A stretch of DNA of 64,000 bases. Origin: Membranipora membranacea. Its lineage: Eukaryota; Bryozoa; Gymnolaemata; Cheilostomatida; Membraniporidae. The notes under the pieces were generated by a model. That model searched no databases and was not told the DNA's origin. It saw nothing but the letters and a program-made list of their open reading frames with translations. Location of the stretch: assembly GCA_914767715.1 (NCBI GenBank), contig OU612075.1, positions 10,292,001-10,356,000 on the forward strand, read 5' to 3'. Positions 12,201-23,429 of this stretch are shown here, in pieces. The position numbers and the translations under genes were made by a program. Positions within the stretch are counted from its first letter, which is position 1. Each line of letters opens with the position of its first letter.

Positions 12201-15200
12201 TACTTGTAAACCCATATCAATGAATTTGCCGGTTGCAGCATACACAGTATATTTGTGAGAAATTAGCCCTCCTTCATAGTAACTTGCCTGTAGGAGAAAT
12301 CATAATTATGTTTAACAAGAATAAGTTATTAAGAATTAAGTTAAAATTATTTTGAATTACCACGTGATGAATCACATAAATAAAATGTAGAAACTCAAAC
12401 TTTTGTAAAAGTCATATTTAGTTGAAATGCATATGTCAGCTTACCAATGCCTCCAAGAGAGGTAGTCCACACAAATATAATATCATGTCACATGTCAGTT
12501 CTGTGACATGCATACTCTGTCTGTGCACATCTCTGATCAGCCAGACACCAGCTGGCGACAGGGCTGAAAAGTAGGTTATAGAGTTATTTGCACTTGTTGG
12601 TCAATGAAGCAACACCTGTCAGGGCATTTATTGGTATCCCACAATGCATTAGTCTTGAATTTAGGATTTGGAATTTAGCATTAACCTGAATTTAGGATTA
12701 TCAGGTTAAAGTTACATTGCAAAAATTGATGGCGGTATGCCCTTATAGGTGGCAAATCTGCCAGTGGTAAGTTCTTCACTAGATAAAAATACCATCAGAA
12801 ATAGATCCCGCCTAAATTCTATTACATCATTTGTTCCGATTGAATTGACATAACTTTTGACTGAGAATCCAACTTTCATGCAATCATGATGCTTTCTCTC
12901 TTCCCAATAAGAAATTTGGATTATCTATATGAATCAAATTTCCCATATTTGTATATAAATATTCTCAAAAAGAACTTGTCTCAAATTAAATGCCTTTTGG
13001 CACCATTGGGGCACCATTGGTAGACTTATGATTGGTCTTTTTCACTGGTCTGTGATTAGCATGTGATTTGCATGTCGATTATGGTCAGTGAGATGTAACA
13101 TGAGACACAGAAGAGTCTTCCTAATTTATAGTTTGATCTGACTTTTGCCTTTTCCCTACACATTAGAAAAAGTTTTCAGTGATGAGAACATAATGAATTT
13201 AGTCCTCTTAGAACTATGAATTGTAAAGTCTTACTACAGTGAAAAACGGATCTGTTGTGAGAAGATCAATTGCTCGATAATGTGCTCTTACCAACCGCTA
13301 TGAGTATGCATGGTAGCATAAATCCCACAGATAAACATATGAGAAGCATAACTCTATTATCCTTTCTGCTGTGTACCAGTACTAATCCACACTGACGCAA
13401 CTCCACTAAAACGTTGAGGTGAGAACGTAGAAACTAAGAAAAGTGCATGTGAAGCTTGTGGGAAATACCTCTGCTGACCACATTAGACAGTGATCTCCAG
13501 CTTGACAAAGAGTGAAATTGACAGTGGAAACAAGTGACACAGTCACAGGGACAACAACAGGGACAGTGACGGCAACAGTGACAGTGACAATTATTGCTGA
13601 CAGCTTATTTAGCAATTAGGAATCTCATCGTAGTTTTTCTTTTAAAATGATTTGTGTCTCATATCTATCTGTAAACTTTTAATGAAGAGATTCATTGACT
13701 TTTTTTACATCTTGTCAAATCTGCAAAATGCATCAGAAAGTAAGTAAGATAGATAATAAATGAACAAACCTACATGGATATGCACAAAGGAGTTTCACAA
13801 TGTAGAGCCCGAGACCAAAGCTGGCTAATAATTCTGTCATCTCATCAGGAGCAATTGTTGTGATACCTCGGTTCAAAGCCTATATGAATATAATACCTTA
13901 TAGGAGTTTATGTGCACTAGGGTTTAGTTTAGCTACTTAGAGGGTGGCTTAGTGTTAGCTAGTATCAATCTCCGGTGGCTAATGTTGGAACTGGTATAAA
14001 GTAATAAGGAAGAGTGAATGTTGGCTACGCACAAATTTGACTATGCCAAGAATGTGCTAAAAGGTTAACTTTACTCTACTCTTGTAGGGTTAAAGTCAAT
14101 TTTAACAATATCAAGGTGGTCCCAAAGTGAGCACTTGTGACCTTTGGGGCAATAATCTTTTGCAAATTATAAAATGTTACAAAACTGCTTACATTGCTAC
14201 ACACATTAGTAAAGTGATGGGCCGAAAATGAATGGAACTTCTGTTGGTCTGAATAGTATATATATAACATTGCACTCCACTCAATTTAGCTTATATAATT
14301 CAGAAATCTTGCTAATTCGGAGAAACAAACTTAGAATTAAATCAAATTAAATTGAAACAGAACAGAACAGAAGGTGAGTTGAGTGTGCTGTATAAATAGT
14401 GGTCACATGATAATGTTTCAAAAGCATTTTAAAAAAAATCAAGCCAAATAGCTAAACATACCTGCTCTGCGATGCTTGGTACCATGAGCGAAATAACCAG
14501 CGGAAAGATAAATTTTGTGAGCATCCAGAACTTAGCCCTGGTTGAGAGGTGGGGAGGCTCAGTATCCGCCCCTTCACCATTGCATAGCTTGATATCTGCA
14601 TCATCTGACACCAAACTCTCTTGTTCTGCGTTTATTCCACTACAAAACATCTAAAATCTTCCCATATGTTGTATGTATTGCCAGTAATTTCAGTCATGTC
14701 CACATAACCACACAATCTCTGACAGTAGATGTTGACTACTATCCTAGAACAAGTTTGGTCCATTTGCCTGCATTCGGAGTTGCTCCCCATCCAGACAAGT
14801 AGAAGGGGAGCAGCGTGTATGCGGCAAACTGGATTAAACTTGTTCTAGATTATACTCCACGCTGTGACCAGGTAATATGATACAAAGGGTGCTGCTTATG
14901 CCAACTGCCTTTTGCATTGATCATTCTATCAGTGGGTATTGTGGATTTGCATCAAACCATTCTTGTCACATGACCTAGGGACTTAATAGGGGCATAGGAG
15001 CAATTATGGGCGGTTCGCTTTATGACGCTACGAAGCCCACCAGGAATCCAACACAGTGCCTCTCGCATGATAGACCCGCGCCTTACCAATTGACCTATGG
15101 CTGCTCAAGACCTGAACTGGAGAAAAACTAAAAAATAGGCCCACCAGAGTTTTGTCCTTGGCCACAAATACAGCGGGAGGTTCTTTCTGAGCACCCAATT

Positions 15201-15264
15201 ATGCGATCCGTCCAAAATGAAGAAAACTGTGTTCTCAAATGAGACATTACTGCACCTACCTCAT
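6212..15264 (-). CDS. ANKH: ANKH (progressive ankylosis) homologue, copy A, 512 aa
   Basis: Thirteen exons on the minus strand: 15264-15260, 14639-14462, 13879-13774, 13405-13292, 12563-12445, 12287-12204, 11837-11676, 11184-11041, 8641-8516, 8220-8046, 7582-7459, 6987-6891 and 6316-6212. Phases agree throughout, giving 512 aa; human ANKH is 492. Family signatures: EQALNRGIT at the exon 2/3 junction (human EQALNRGIA), LASFGLG, DPILIPVFALYAG (human EPLLIPILSLYMG), ISRPLINLFVSRSL, AVLTAVYPTGR and KKKTLFLTPSAIIRL (human KKTFVLAPSSVLRI). ANKH is a polytopic membrane exporter (SLC62A1) releasing ATP and citrate, thereby supplying extracellular pyrophosphate that restrains mineralisation. Many hydrophobic segments are visible; the tail is hydrophilic with CC, EEEE and PLKEM. 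The ATG is in a 5-nt coding exon (ATG AG) followed by intron 1, exactly as in copy B. A 1.9-kb LTR element occupies the intron between exons 8 and 9. Confidence 0.9.
6722..6866. mobile_element. hairpin MITE, family 1
   Basis: A near-perfect inverted repeat: taagcgctcaagc...agctggtagtagc..tttcattatcaaccac faces its reverse complement across a short loop. It lies in the last intron of ANKH copy A. Related hairpins occur near 20345, 55727 and 60712, and a half copy near 8885. Confidence 0.6.
8943..9375 (+). repeat. 5' long terminal repeat, 433 bp
   Basis: Runs from TGTCACATAC to CCGACA. By eye it is identical to the 433-bp repeat at 10382-10814. It begins with a palindrome, TGTCACATACA/TATGTGACA. 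A TATA-like tatttata and an AATAAA-like aataaaat are visible inside. Confidence 0.9.
9378..9394 (+). promoter_or_regulatory. putative primer-binding site of the LTR element
   Basis: TGGTGCTCCGAGTGAGG lies just inside the 5' LTR, the normal place for tRNA priming of minus-strand synthesis. It begins with TGG, complementary to a tRNA CCA end. I could not assign the tRNA. Confidence 0.6.
10382..10814 (+). repeat. 3' long terminal repeat, 433 bp
   Basis: Same length and, by eye, same sequence as 8943-9375, followed directly by the target duplication ATGA. Confidence 0.9.
14752..14852. mobile_element. hairpin MITE, family 2
   Basis: Inverted repeat: ttggtccatttgcctgcattcggagttgctcccc faces ggggagcagcgtgtatgcggcaaactgga. 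Relatives lie near 36938, 38068, 45988, 47340 and 53100. This copy is in intron 1 of ANKH copy A. Confidence 0.6.
15040..15116 (-). repeat. decayed tRNA-like SINE fragment
   Basis: On the minus strand there is a D-arm-like stretch (ATAGGTCAATTGGTAAGGCGC) and a weakened T-arm (GTTGGATTCCTGG). The folding is incomplete. It lies in intron 1 of ANKH copy A. Confidence 0.35.
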
Positions 15265-15959
15265 TCTTGTCTGCTTAACCGACAATGGAGTCAACTATCA
15301 ATATACTGATAAATGTTCTTCTAGCAAGCAACTGAGGTCTGCTGGAGTTCACTTCAGTGTAAATAATAATCTTGTTTAATGCAAATTAGTATTACGATGA
15401 CATGCAATGATGTTGTCTAGGACGTTGAATTTTGACCTCATCAAAATTAAGAAACACTCAAGATTTCGAAAGCAGATTGTATGAGTAAGAATTTGACATA
15501 CTGACCTAATAAAGAAGTTGGCATTGCGTCATTTTAAAAACTACATCTAATGCTGCCAAAATGTCCCGTTCTTGCGTTCTTGCGTTCATTAATCACTGGT
15601 GGGCAGTGGGCTTTCCTTGATCGTGATATGCGTCTAGGCTCCACAGCAGCGATACTAGTAATATATATGGTACAGTCATGTTACGCATAACGTATAGTGT
15701 TACAAGAGTTAGTGAGCGGTGATTAGCAGGTTGTAGCGAGCTGACTACCACGACTTACTAAGGGCAAAGCAAGAGTAATCGGGGGAGCTGTTACCAAGGA
15801 TTGGTTCGGGCAACCAGAACCTTTGAGTTGTTATGTTGTTAGACGATAAGCAAGACTGTTAGTAATGACAAACATGAACTCAGTAGATTGTAGTTAAATT
15901 TACAGTTAAGTGTGTTTGCGCCAACGCATCAGGGTTTGTTAAGTTATGCATTATTATGG
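15265..15959. other. 5' flank of ANKH copy A
   Basis: No supported gene. The upstream part of ANKH exon 1 (up to about 15330) aligns with the same part of copy B, so it is probably 5' untranslated sequence and promoter. The higher coordinates may include the 3' untranslated end of the retrotransposon at 16-18.9 kb. Confidence 0.4.
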
Positions 15960-16369
15960 AACAGTAATGAATAATAAATGAGTGACAATAGTGGGGCAGG
16001 TCAGCCGGGATAGTTTCGTTTGCTAGTCGGTAGTGTAAATGCAGTTATTCAGAGGTTTAAAATACATCAGGCAGCTCTGAAAACCCTATTTTGGAAGAAG
16101 AACTTCTTCACGTCAGTGTTGATGACACCCTTAGTGGCTCTGTGTCTTGTGTCATGCTGTTCGCTTTGGTGGGGCGTAAATTTGTCTTTGTCGACAGCTG
16201 CTTGATCTGAAAGTATACGCATGTACATATCTAAATCACGTTCGGCCCGTCTTGTTTCCAAGTTGGGCCAGTTGTTAGCAAACATGTGATGACTAATGCT
16301 ATCATACTTTCTGTAACAAAAGCACCAGCGGAAAGCTTTCCTGTTAATAGTTTCAATGAGGTTTTTATG

Positions 16370-17260
16370 TTATAATAGATGGGGAGACCACGTATGGGAG
16401 GCATATTCAAGTTTTGGTCTACATAAAGTTTTGTATGCTAATAGACAGGTTTTTGTTCTTGCTTTCTTAAGATTACGCATAAGCATGATCAGAGTTTTGT
16501 TGGCTCTGCTACAAATATCTTCAATATGACTATCAAATGAGAGCATCTCGTCTATAATACCCCCTAGATATTTTACTTCATTAACTGTGCTTACTGGTTG
16601 AGAGGATATATAATAAACATCAGGATAAGAGGATTGAGGCTGTCTAGTAATTCGCATGTGTTGACGTTTTCTAACATTGAAATTGATCTGGGAGTCCTTA
16701 GACCAAGTAACCAAGGAATCCAGGTCGGACTGGAATGTTGCGATATCAGCGTTATTCTCGATTGGTCGATATAGTAGAGAATCATCGGCGAAAAGCTTTA
16801 ACGTGCTTGATGTTATATGGGTAGGCATATCGTTTATGTAGATTAGAAATAATAACGGACCCAGAACGCTCCCCTGGGGCACCCCATGACCATTGACAGT
16901 GACGAAGAGTTTACGGTCGCTGAGCCATGAGGTGATCCACTCTCTTGTAGAACAATGGATACCCATGGCTGTTATCTTGGCTAGAAGTTTGGTGTGGGAT
17001 ACCACATCGAACGCCTTCGAAAAATCTAGGACAGCGAGGTCAACTGGTATATTGTCATCGTAGTAATTGACAAAATCAATAACAGTGTTTAATAGTTGGG
17101 CGTGGCATCCATGGTTTTTACGAAAACCGTGTTGATGTTCAAATAGCAGATCGTTTTCAGAAAAATATGCATGACGTATATTGTGGGCTATTATATGTTC
17201 ATATACTTTACATAGAATGCACTTCAAGGAAATTGGCCGGTAATTCAGGGGGTCAGTTTT
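16370..17260 (-). pseudogene. reverse transcriptase domain of the non-LTR element
   Basis: An open frame of about 290 codons carries the polymerase motifs in order: NYRPISL at the very start (partly out of frame), FRKNHGCHAQLL, motif A LDFSKAFDVVSH, motif B GVPQGSVLGPLLFLIYINDM, and motif C LKLFADDSLLYR with both catalytic aspartates. The thumb region continues to KLEYASHTWSP. The key residues are intact, so the domain decayed late, but the frame upstream and downstream is broken. Confidence 0.85.
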
Positions 17261-17800
17261 CTTACCTTTTTAAACAGTGGTATGACGTGGGCTATCTTCT
17301 AGTCCACAGGTGTAATACGAGTGTCATAAATATGTTGAAAAATGATACAAACAGTACGAGAAATGTAAGGTGTCAAAAAGCGAAGTAATGCAGGAGAGAG
17401 ATTATCTAATCCAGCGCCCTTACGGGCATCAAGACCACACAGTTGCTTCAAAATACCATTATTGTCGAAGGTTATAGGGTTATGCTGAGAACATGAAACT
17501 TGGCTTACAGAAATAGACCGATCATTGTCAACGGTGAACACTGAGGAGAAAGCATCAGCGAACCTCTCACAAATACCAATGTTGTCACCGGAGGCACAGC
17601 CATCCGGTTGCTTTATTGTGTTATTGGAACCATTTTTATTAGCTATGAATTTATAAAGAGGCTTACTGTCACCTTTATCAAGCTGATCACATACATGTCT
17701 ATTAATAAAATTGTTACAGTGATATCTGATTATCAATTTTTTACATAGTTTAGACTGTGTTTTTAATCTCTCATTATTTTCCAGAGTAGGATAAAGACAT

Positions 17801-18455
17801 TTAAAGGGCAACCAAGGTTTCGCAGCAATGCATTAATGGGTAGCAAATAATGTGCTGGGCAGCATCAGCTTTGTGCATTACGCGATGCAAAACTCAAAGT
17901 AGTTGCTGACTCTAAGCTGGATAACACTTCAGTTTAGGGGAGGTTCCAAGACTATGCTGTAATAATTATAGAGCACAGGCTAAATAATAACAGGAACAGG
18001 AAACTGCTATGTGGTATTCTCTTTTAGCTGAGTTTGAGCATTCTGCGCATGTGCGAACTGTTGAGGCATACGTTCGTCTCTGCAGCATAGGGCTTGAACT
18101 AATTCACCTAGTCTGAGTACCAAAATTGGGAAAACAATAGAAACCCATATTTTGGAAATATTTGGGCCTAAATGGAACACTGGTTTTGATATCTCATAAC
18201 CTTGAACCCTGGGAGTTGCCTTTCTTGATGGAAGGCAGCGCCACCACTGCTGTGCTGCAGAGATAGACTATGTCACAAGGCTATCCTGCAAGCAGAATGG
18301 AGTTTGAGTACCTGATGCAAGAAATGTTTCACAAGAATTCTGGCTGAATAATCATCCGAATTATATTTTGTCTTTTTCCCCATGCAGAAGGTGCAATCTG
18401 CTATTAATCAATGGACATCAATCAGAAGTTGTTTGAAACCTTGGTTGCCCTTTAA
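17801..18455. mobile_element. piggyBac-like MITE inserted in the retrotransposon
   Basis: Both ends carry TTAA followed by the same inverted terminal repeat, AGGGCAACCAAGGTTTC (17805-17821 and its reverse complement at 18435-18451). TTAA is at 17801-17804 and 18452-18455, the target duplication typical of piggyBac transposons. Notionally removing the insert plus one TTAA joins the host frame without a shift (WYKV to CLYPTLENN). The inside has no transposase frame, so it was moved in trans. Confidence 0.8.
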
Positions 18456-18890
18456 CTTTGTACCACCTTTTACCTTTCCTTATTTGCCTGATACATTCCT
18501 TTGATAACCAGTGATTACGCTGCTTTTTCCTCATGCAGTGAGGAATGTTGGCGTATGAAGTTGTCATGAATCCTGCCTTCAACAAAGACCACACAGTTTC
18601 AACATTAATGTTTGAAGCAATAGCTGAAGTTTTGTATTTTTCAAGAGCAAAACAGTCCAGATGGATGTTGGCTGTGTTAGCTTTGGCAAACTGCCAAAAC
18701 GGAGTGGGGTTTGGTGAGACAGTTGCTCGTTCTATTTTAAATCTAGAAAACAATGTAAAAGAAATGATCAGGTGGTCAGAGAAGCTAGGATCACCCTGGG
18801 GGTGTGTAAGATGGTCCATGTCAGTCCCGAATTCAGAATACACTATTACACTATTTAGACACATGGATAGCACATTTTCACTATATAATC

Positions 18891-19317
18891 TCTATTTGAG
18901 ATATAGACACTTTATAATAATTAAATGAACACAGCCTTTTTTATAAATACGATATGACCTGCTTTCTTATTGTTTCTTTTTTTCTTTCTTTTTTACACAC
19001 CCACAAGGTCTTATTTGCTTCTTGCACAAATTCATACTATAACTCATACAGTCGTCATAGATAAACACCATTCAGTTTGCATTTTGAGCAAAATTACTCG
19101 ACATTTCACCATAAGATGTACTCTTATGGTGAAAAGTAAAATCAACCTTTGTTAATATAACACCAATCCTTAAGTGATCAATTTTCAAGCTTATAAACAT
19201 GAACTATTGCACAGCAGACATTCTCAGTATAAAGTGCACCTCATGAGGTGTAGGCATATACTTAATATAGTATATTAAGTCTATGGGTGTAGGTACCCAG
19301 CTAACACATTCATGGGG
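18891..19317. other. flank of the retrotransposon, no gene
   Basis: Contains a pyrimidine-rich run near 18970-18995 and short inverted sequence around 19260-19285 (acttaatatagtatattaagt). Nothing coding. Confidence 0.4.
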
Positions 19318-20492
19318 CCAGCCTTTGATAGACTTTTCATGTATATTAGAGGCTGAGCTTCTGCTTCCTTACTTTTACAGACTAATTAAAAGCAGAGGAG
19401 AGATCACAGACTGACGTTAGGCTAGAATTACAAGCGTTAAGTTACTTAGGAGTTATTTGTCTTTGAAGATAAAGGGGACAACTTTTAATAGCTCTGTCAT
19501 GCTGCGATTTTTACTCCTTTATCAAGTTTCATCAATGATTATTGAAGATTAGACCATAATATGGTCTAATCTTCAATAATCATGGGGAGTTATTATAATA
19601 ATAATAATAAAGTTTATTGACGAAACGCTTGATAAAATTGTTTAAAAACAATGATTTCTAAGCATTGTACATGTGATAAAAGGTTAATATAGAAACATAT
19701 GAAACTATGAAATAAGCCTGTTGCTGGTAAAATAAATAAAATTGATTATGTATTATGTATCAGTATTAGTACCAGATAAAGTATCCCCTTCCATTCTCCC
19801 TGGTGTCACGTATTCTGTATACCCAGCTGTATTCTGTGTACACCAGAAGGCCATGCGGCAGATGTGCCATGTTGTTTCCTGATAGTTTAGCCTAAAGTTT
19901 GCTATAAAGCTCACCATAGTCATACCATACCTTGCTATGACCAAGTAAATTGTGTCAGTGTACTACTACACACACACAAACCAGTTGATTAAAGGTGAAA
20001 TGTAAACTAAGGTAATCATGATGGTTTGTTCTCTGGTGTTGTTTTGAATAATTCAATTTATCAGCAATAGGGATTTGTCTGTCTTCAACATATGGGGAGT
20101 TGAATCCCACAGCAGTGCCATGAGTGCGTTTAGATTTAGTTAGTTTTAGTTTATTATTATCAGGAACAGTACTACACATAAAAATGTCGAATTAAACATT
20201 TATCATCATGTCTATCTATGCTCAAGTATTGTTACGCGTGGTGGATTCACTGTTTAGTTCAGGGGTAATACTGCATAAGATTGGCAATAGTATTCCTGGC
20301 TATTTATTGAGAAGCTGATGCCTGATTTTCACTTCTGGCTAGTTTAAGTGCTTCAATGCCAGCTAGTAGCATTACATCATCAACCACTCATTGGGAATGG
20401 AAATGTAATGCTATTGAAGCTTATTTGAGCCGTCTGAGCACTAAAACTTACTGCTAGCTGGCCCCGAGCAAGACTGCGATCAAGGGGTGATA
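19318..20492 (-). pseudogene. relic of a third ANKH copy (last exon and end of the previous exon)
   Basis: At 19421-19318 the minus strand reads CCTAACGTCAGTCTG..., homologous to the last exon of both intact ANKH copies. It translates as PNVSL, stop, SLLCF, stop, then LVCKSKEAEAQPL and MKSLSK, with two in-frame stops and the normal terminator lost. The intron beyond it still matches the intact copies (ggagttatttg...gacaactt, 19450-19490). Near 20447-20490 a stretch with a GTAAGT donor matches the end of exon 12 (GCAGTCTTGCT in place of GTAGTCTTGCT). No other exon of this copy is recognisable, so it is a 5'-truncated, dead duplicate lying between the two live genes. Confidence 0.75.
20345..20460. 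mobile_element. hairpin MITE, family 1
   Basis: Arms agtttaagtgcttcaatg...agctagtagcatta and the reverse-complementary taatgctattgaagc...gagcacta surround a short loop containing tcatcaaccac. It sits next to the third ANKH relic, in the same relative place as the copy in ANKH A. Confidence 0.5.
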
Positions 20493-20499
20493 AAATAAA

Positions 20500-22339
20500 A
20501 AGAATTACCAATTTATTTTTACAATTCCAGCGATTTGTTTTTGTTTTTGAAGCTCGTGTTTATTATAGAGAAATAATACATGCATCTGAAGATAAACTCG
20601 AAAAAAAATAAAATAGGTGTATTGAAAATCAGATTACTTGGTTCAGCAGAAAAGAAATCAGTTGTATTTAAAAAATAAAAGTCCATGAGTTTGAAGTTTA
20701 CCGTAAATACCATGACACAGTATAATCCTGTTTGTGTTGTTTGTAATAACGACAAAGATATTGTAGAATGTCAAGCTTCTACAATAAATCACATCTTTAC
20801 AAAACGTCACCTTTAGAATAGTTATAAGATGATGGTCATGAGAGATTAAAAACTAGTTTAAAGTCCATGCAAAAATAAAAAATGATTGAAGATGCAGACA
20901 ACAAAGGTCATGTACGTGTAAGCCATCACAACGATACAATTCTCTAGTAGTAGTGTATAAGTATTTATCATATCTACTTTTGTTAAAACTGAGTCTAATT
21001 GCATTATATAGGAGTGGCTGGAATGAACACTCAAGGGATATTTGGTCTGATACCATACTGATCAAATGAAGCCAGATTATGAAATTTGCGTAAGCTATCT
21101 CTGTCATGATTTTTTTCATGTCTGTTTTGATAGCCACACAATAAAAATGCAAAATCTCACAGATAACCTGCAAAAATTGAAAATAAAAATGGGACCTGCA
21201 CCATTTTACTCCACTCAATGCAGACAGCAATAGATGTATTGTCAGACATACTCGTCCATATTCAGACAATATGGCGGAAAGAGAACAGCATTTGCACGCT
21301 GATGGGTGAATGATCAACGTCCAGTTTGTCATCTGACATTATCAGAAACTATTTTTTAATATTCTATATCTTATTTTATTATACATTTATCTAATTTTAA
21401 AAAAATATTATATATTTTTTTATATTACATATTACAGTAACATTGCCATGTTCATTTAAAAAAATTTTTTTCCTTTAAATGGGGGAAAAATTAGCTTCGC
21501 AATTACCACTTCTTTTTATTGATGTTTTCTGGTTTGAGGTTGTATCTTGTTCATATTATTAGAGCTAGAAGAGATATTTTAAATTTCATTCAACCTATTT
21601 TAGCAATTAATTATGTCCATATATTAAAATCCTGAAAAAGATCCTCAATCCGCAAAAACAAAACATATTACCCAACCTCATTCCGTTACCAAACGAGTTA
21701 GTTAGATCCAAAGGTCTGACTTGAGACCAATGAAGTTAGCTAACAGGATAATTGAGTTGAATTATACCTATAGTAGATTGACTGTCTCCCAAATTAAATA
21801 AATATTTTTATTATCGTTTTCTGTAACTAAGTTTGACCTTGTTCAAATTGTTAGAGCTGGTAGAGATCACGTTTTCATTGTATTCAACATTTATTATTCT
21901 TGTCAACAATTTACCTTCACTACAGACCGAAATGTCGCATTGCAACTGTCAAGAATTGGATCAAACAGAGACTAACCTCTGTGACAGATCAACTGCAGGA
22001 AACCTAGCATTGTCAGTTATTTCAAATACAGCCAAAGATAGACAAAATCCACACTCAGGTTAGGGTAGGCTTTATCTATAGGTCAAGTCTCAATTCAGCT
22101 AAATAGCTATAGCTATAGCTATAGCTCTATAGAATAATGGATGTAAAGCCAACGTTACTTTACCCGTCTTACTACCCAGCTAGACAACGACTACTAGACA
22201 ACGACTACTAGACAACGCAAGGCAAGGTGAAGATGGTGCATAAAATACTCCTTGGCAACATAATCGTTCTTTGTTCCACATTATGGAATATCACTCTGTA
22301 ATTTTCTCAAAGTAACTAAACTGCCCCAAATAAAGGTGT
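20500..22339. other. mostly unexplained AT-rich stretch with two possible exons
   Basis: On the minus strand a frame from about 21169 to 20853 follows a good acceptor (ttcaatttttgcag) and reads on for 105 codons (starting VICEILHFYCVAIKTD). On the plus strand 21926-22058 follows an acceptor (cttcactacag), contains ATG at 21932 and ends at a GTTAGG donor. Neither matches a family I know. A diverged repeat of about 90 bp occurs twice (around 21516 and 21815, sharing ttgttca.att.ttagagct.g.agagat). Short tandem motifs (agctat)n and (gacaacgactacta)n occur near 22105 and 22185. Confidence 0.3.
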
Positions 22340-22815
22340 TATGACATTAATTCCAATAACGTACAAGAATCTTGCCTGCTAAATAGACGGCCTGGCACAA
22401 GTAACGGCAACCGCCTGCTTCTTAGAGGGACAAGCGGCTCTTAGCTGCGTGAAGCAAGGAGCAATAACAGGTCAGTGATGCCCTAAGATGTTTGAGGCCG
22501 CACCCACGCTACACTGTTTGCATCGACGTGTGGGTCCCTCGTCTGACGGCGCGGGAAATCCGTTGAACCGCAAGCTTGCTAGGGATCGGAGATTGCAATT
22601 GTTCTGTCAACGGGGAATTCTTTGTACTCGCGAGAATCTTTCCCTGCCCTTTGTACACACCGTCCATTGCTACTACCGATTGAGTTGTTTAGTGACGCTC
22701 ACGGAAAGCTCGCGGCACTCGGCGCTGCGAGCAGAATGAACTTGATCACTTCCAGGAAGTCAAAGTCGTAACAAGGTTTTCGTAGGTGAATCTGCGTAAA
22801 GAGCATTGCAGCACA
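22340..22815 (+). pseudogene. 18S rRNA 3' part, degenerate
   Basis: Recognisable blocks of small-subunit rRNA occur in order: ttaattccaataacg, cttcttagagggacaag, gagcaataacaggtc, gatgccctaagatg, gggattgcaatt-like gagattgcaattgttc, ccctttgtacacaccg, gctactaccgattga, gtcgtaacaaggtttt and cgtaggtgaat. The near-invariant ACACACCGCCCGTCGC is changed to acacaccgtccattgc. The 3' end has several C-to-T and G-to-A type changes. The segment before the final pyrimidine block is shortened. About three quarters of the 18S gene is absent upstream. Confidence 0.85.
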
Positions 22816-23429
22816 GCAGCGCGAGCAATGGATCAGCGCGGATGCACGCTGGTCGTACTCAGAGCACAGCACGTACCAAAGAAGCCAGATTGTCACAGAA
22901 CATAACGAGAGCGCCACAGTCGAGGGCCCGTGGACGAGCATGCCAAAAACCACAATAGAAACATTATACATGCTTAGTCGGAAACGCCCGGCACATGCAA
23001 ATCTCGCTCTAGTCGTGGCAACCGCGGCAGAGCGCCAGATCCGCCCGGAGGTGGAGGACACGGCGATCGTTACACACGGAACTGACGGACCAACGGATTC
23101 GACGCAAAGATCGCGCGCGACGGTTTGTGTAAATGACGGTTAATGGACGCCGTATGCGCCCTGGAGGGTAGGTTTGGCAGTGCGGAGACGGGAGTTAAAT
23201 AGCGCCATTCTCTCGGAAGCAGAGCTGGTCAGGGACACATGGCTGACAACCACGTAGTTTGGGCTCCGGTGCGCCGGCCTCCTAGTAGCGTGTGTAGCGG
23301 ATTGTATGGCGCAGCGGACGCTTCATCCGGGTCGACTGTTGCAACACCGAGACACTGGCTCTGCCTGCCAGCTCAAAGTCGCGGCCCATGGCAAAAACCA
23401 AAAAGGGTGCCCCCGCGCCATTGAAATAC
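22816..23429 (+). other. ITS1-like spacer of the rDNA relic
   Basis: GC-rich sequence between the 18S and 5.8S remnants, at the place and of a size normal for ITS1. Open frames here are chance products of GC-rich DNA. Confidence 0.6.

Larger units (their letters stand above)
15960..18890 (-). mobile_element. 5'-truncated non-LTR retrotransposon (CR1/L2/Jockey-like), inactive
   Basis: Read on the minus strand, the element starts near 18890 with the end of an endonuclease domain (GDPSFSDHLIISFTL). A linker follows (RKKQRNHWLSKECI, then KKLIIRYHCNNF) and then a reverse transcriptase. The C-terminal region ends KKFFFQNRVFRAA near 16068. This order, the SDH motif and the QGSVLGPLLF and FADD motifs fit the Jockey/CR1/L2 group. 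It is dead: the endonuclease is mostly missing, stop and frameshift lesions occur near 17300-17240, a stop follows SPHLL at 16370, and a 651-bp foreign insert splits the linker at 17805-18455. Its 3' boundary is uncertain because no poly-A or target duplication is obvious. Confidence 0.85.

Noticed and set aside
6212-15264. Initial reading of the multi-TM exons as gustatory receptor-like genes
   Set aside because: After joining the exons the protein matches ANKH signatures (EQALNRG, ISRPLINLFVSR) along its length and lacks the gustatory receptor TM7 motif.
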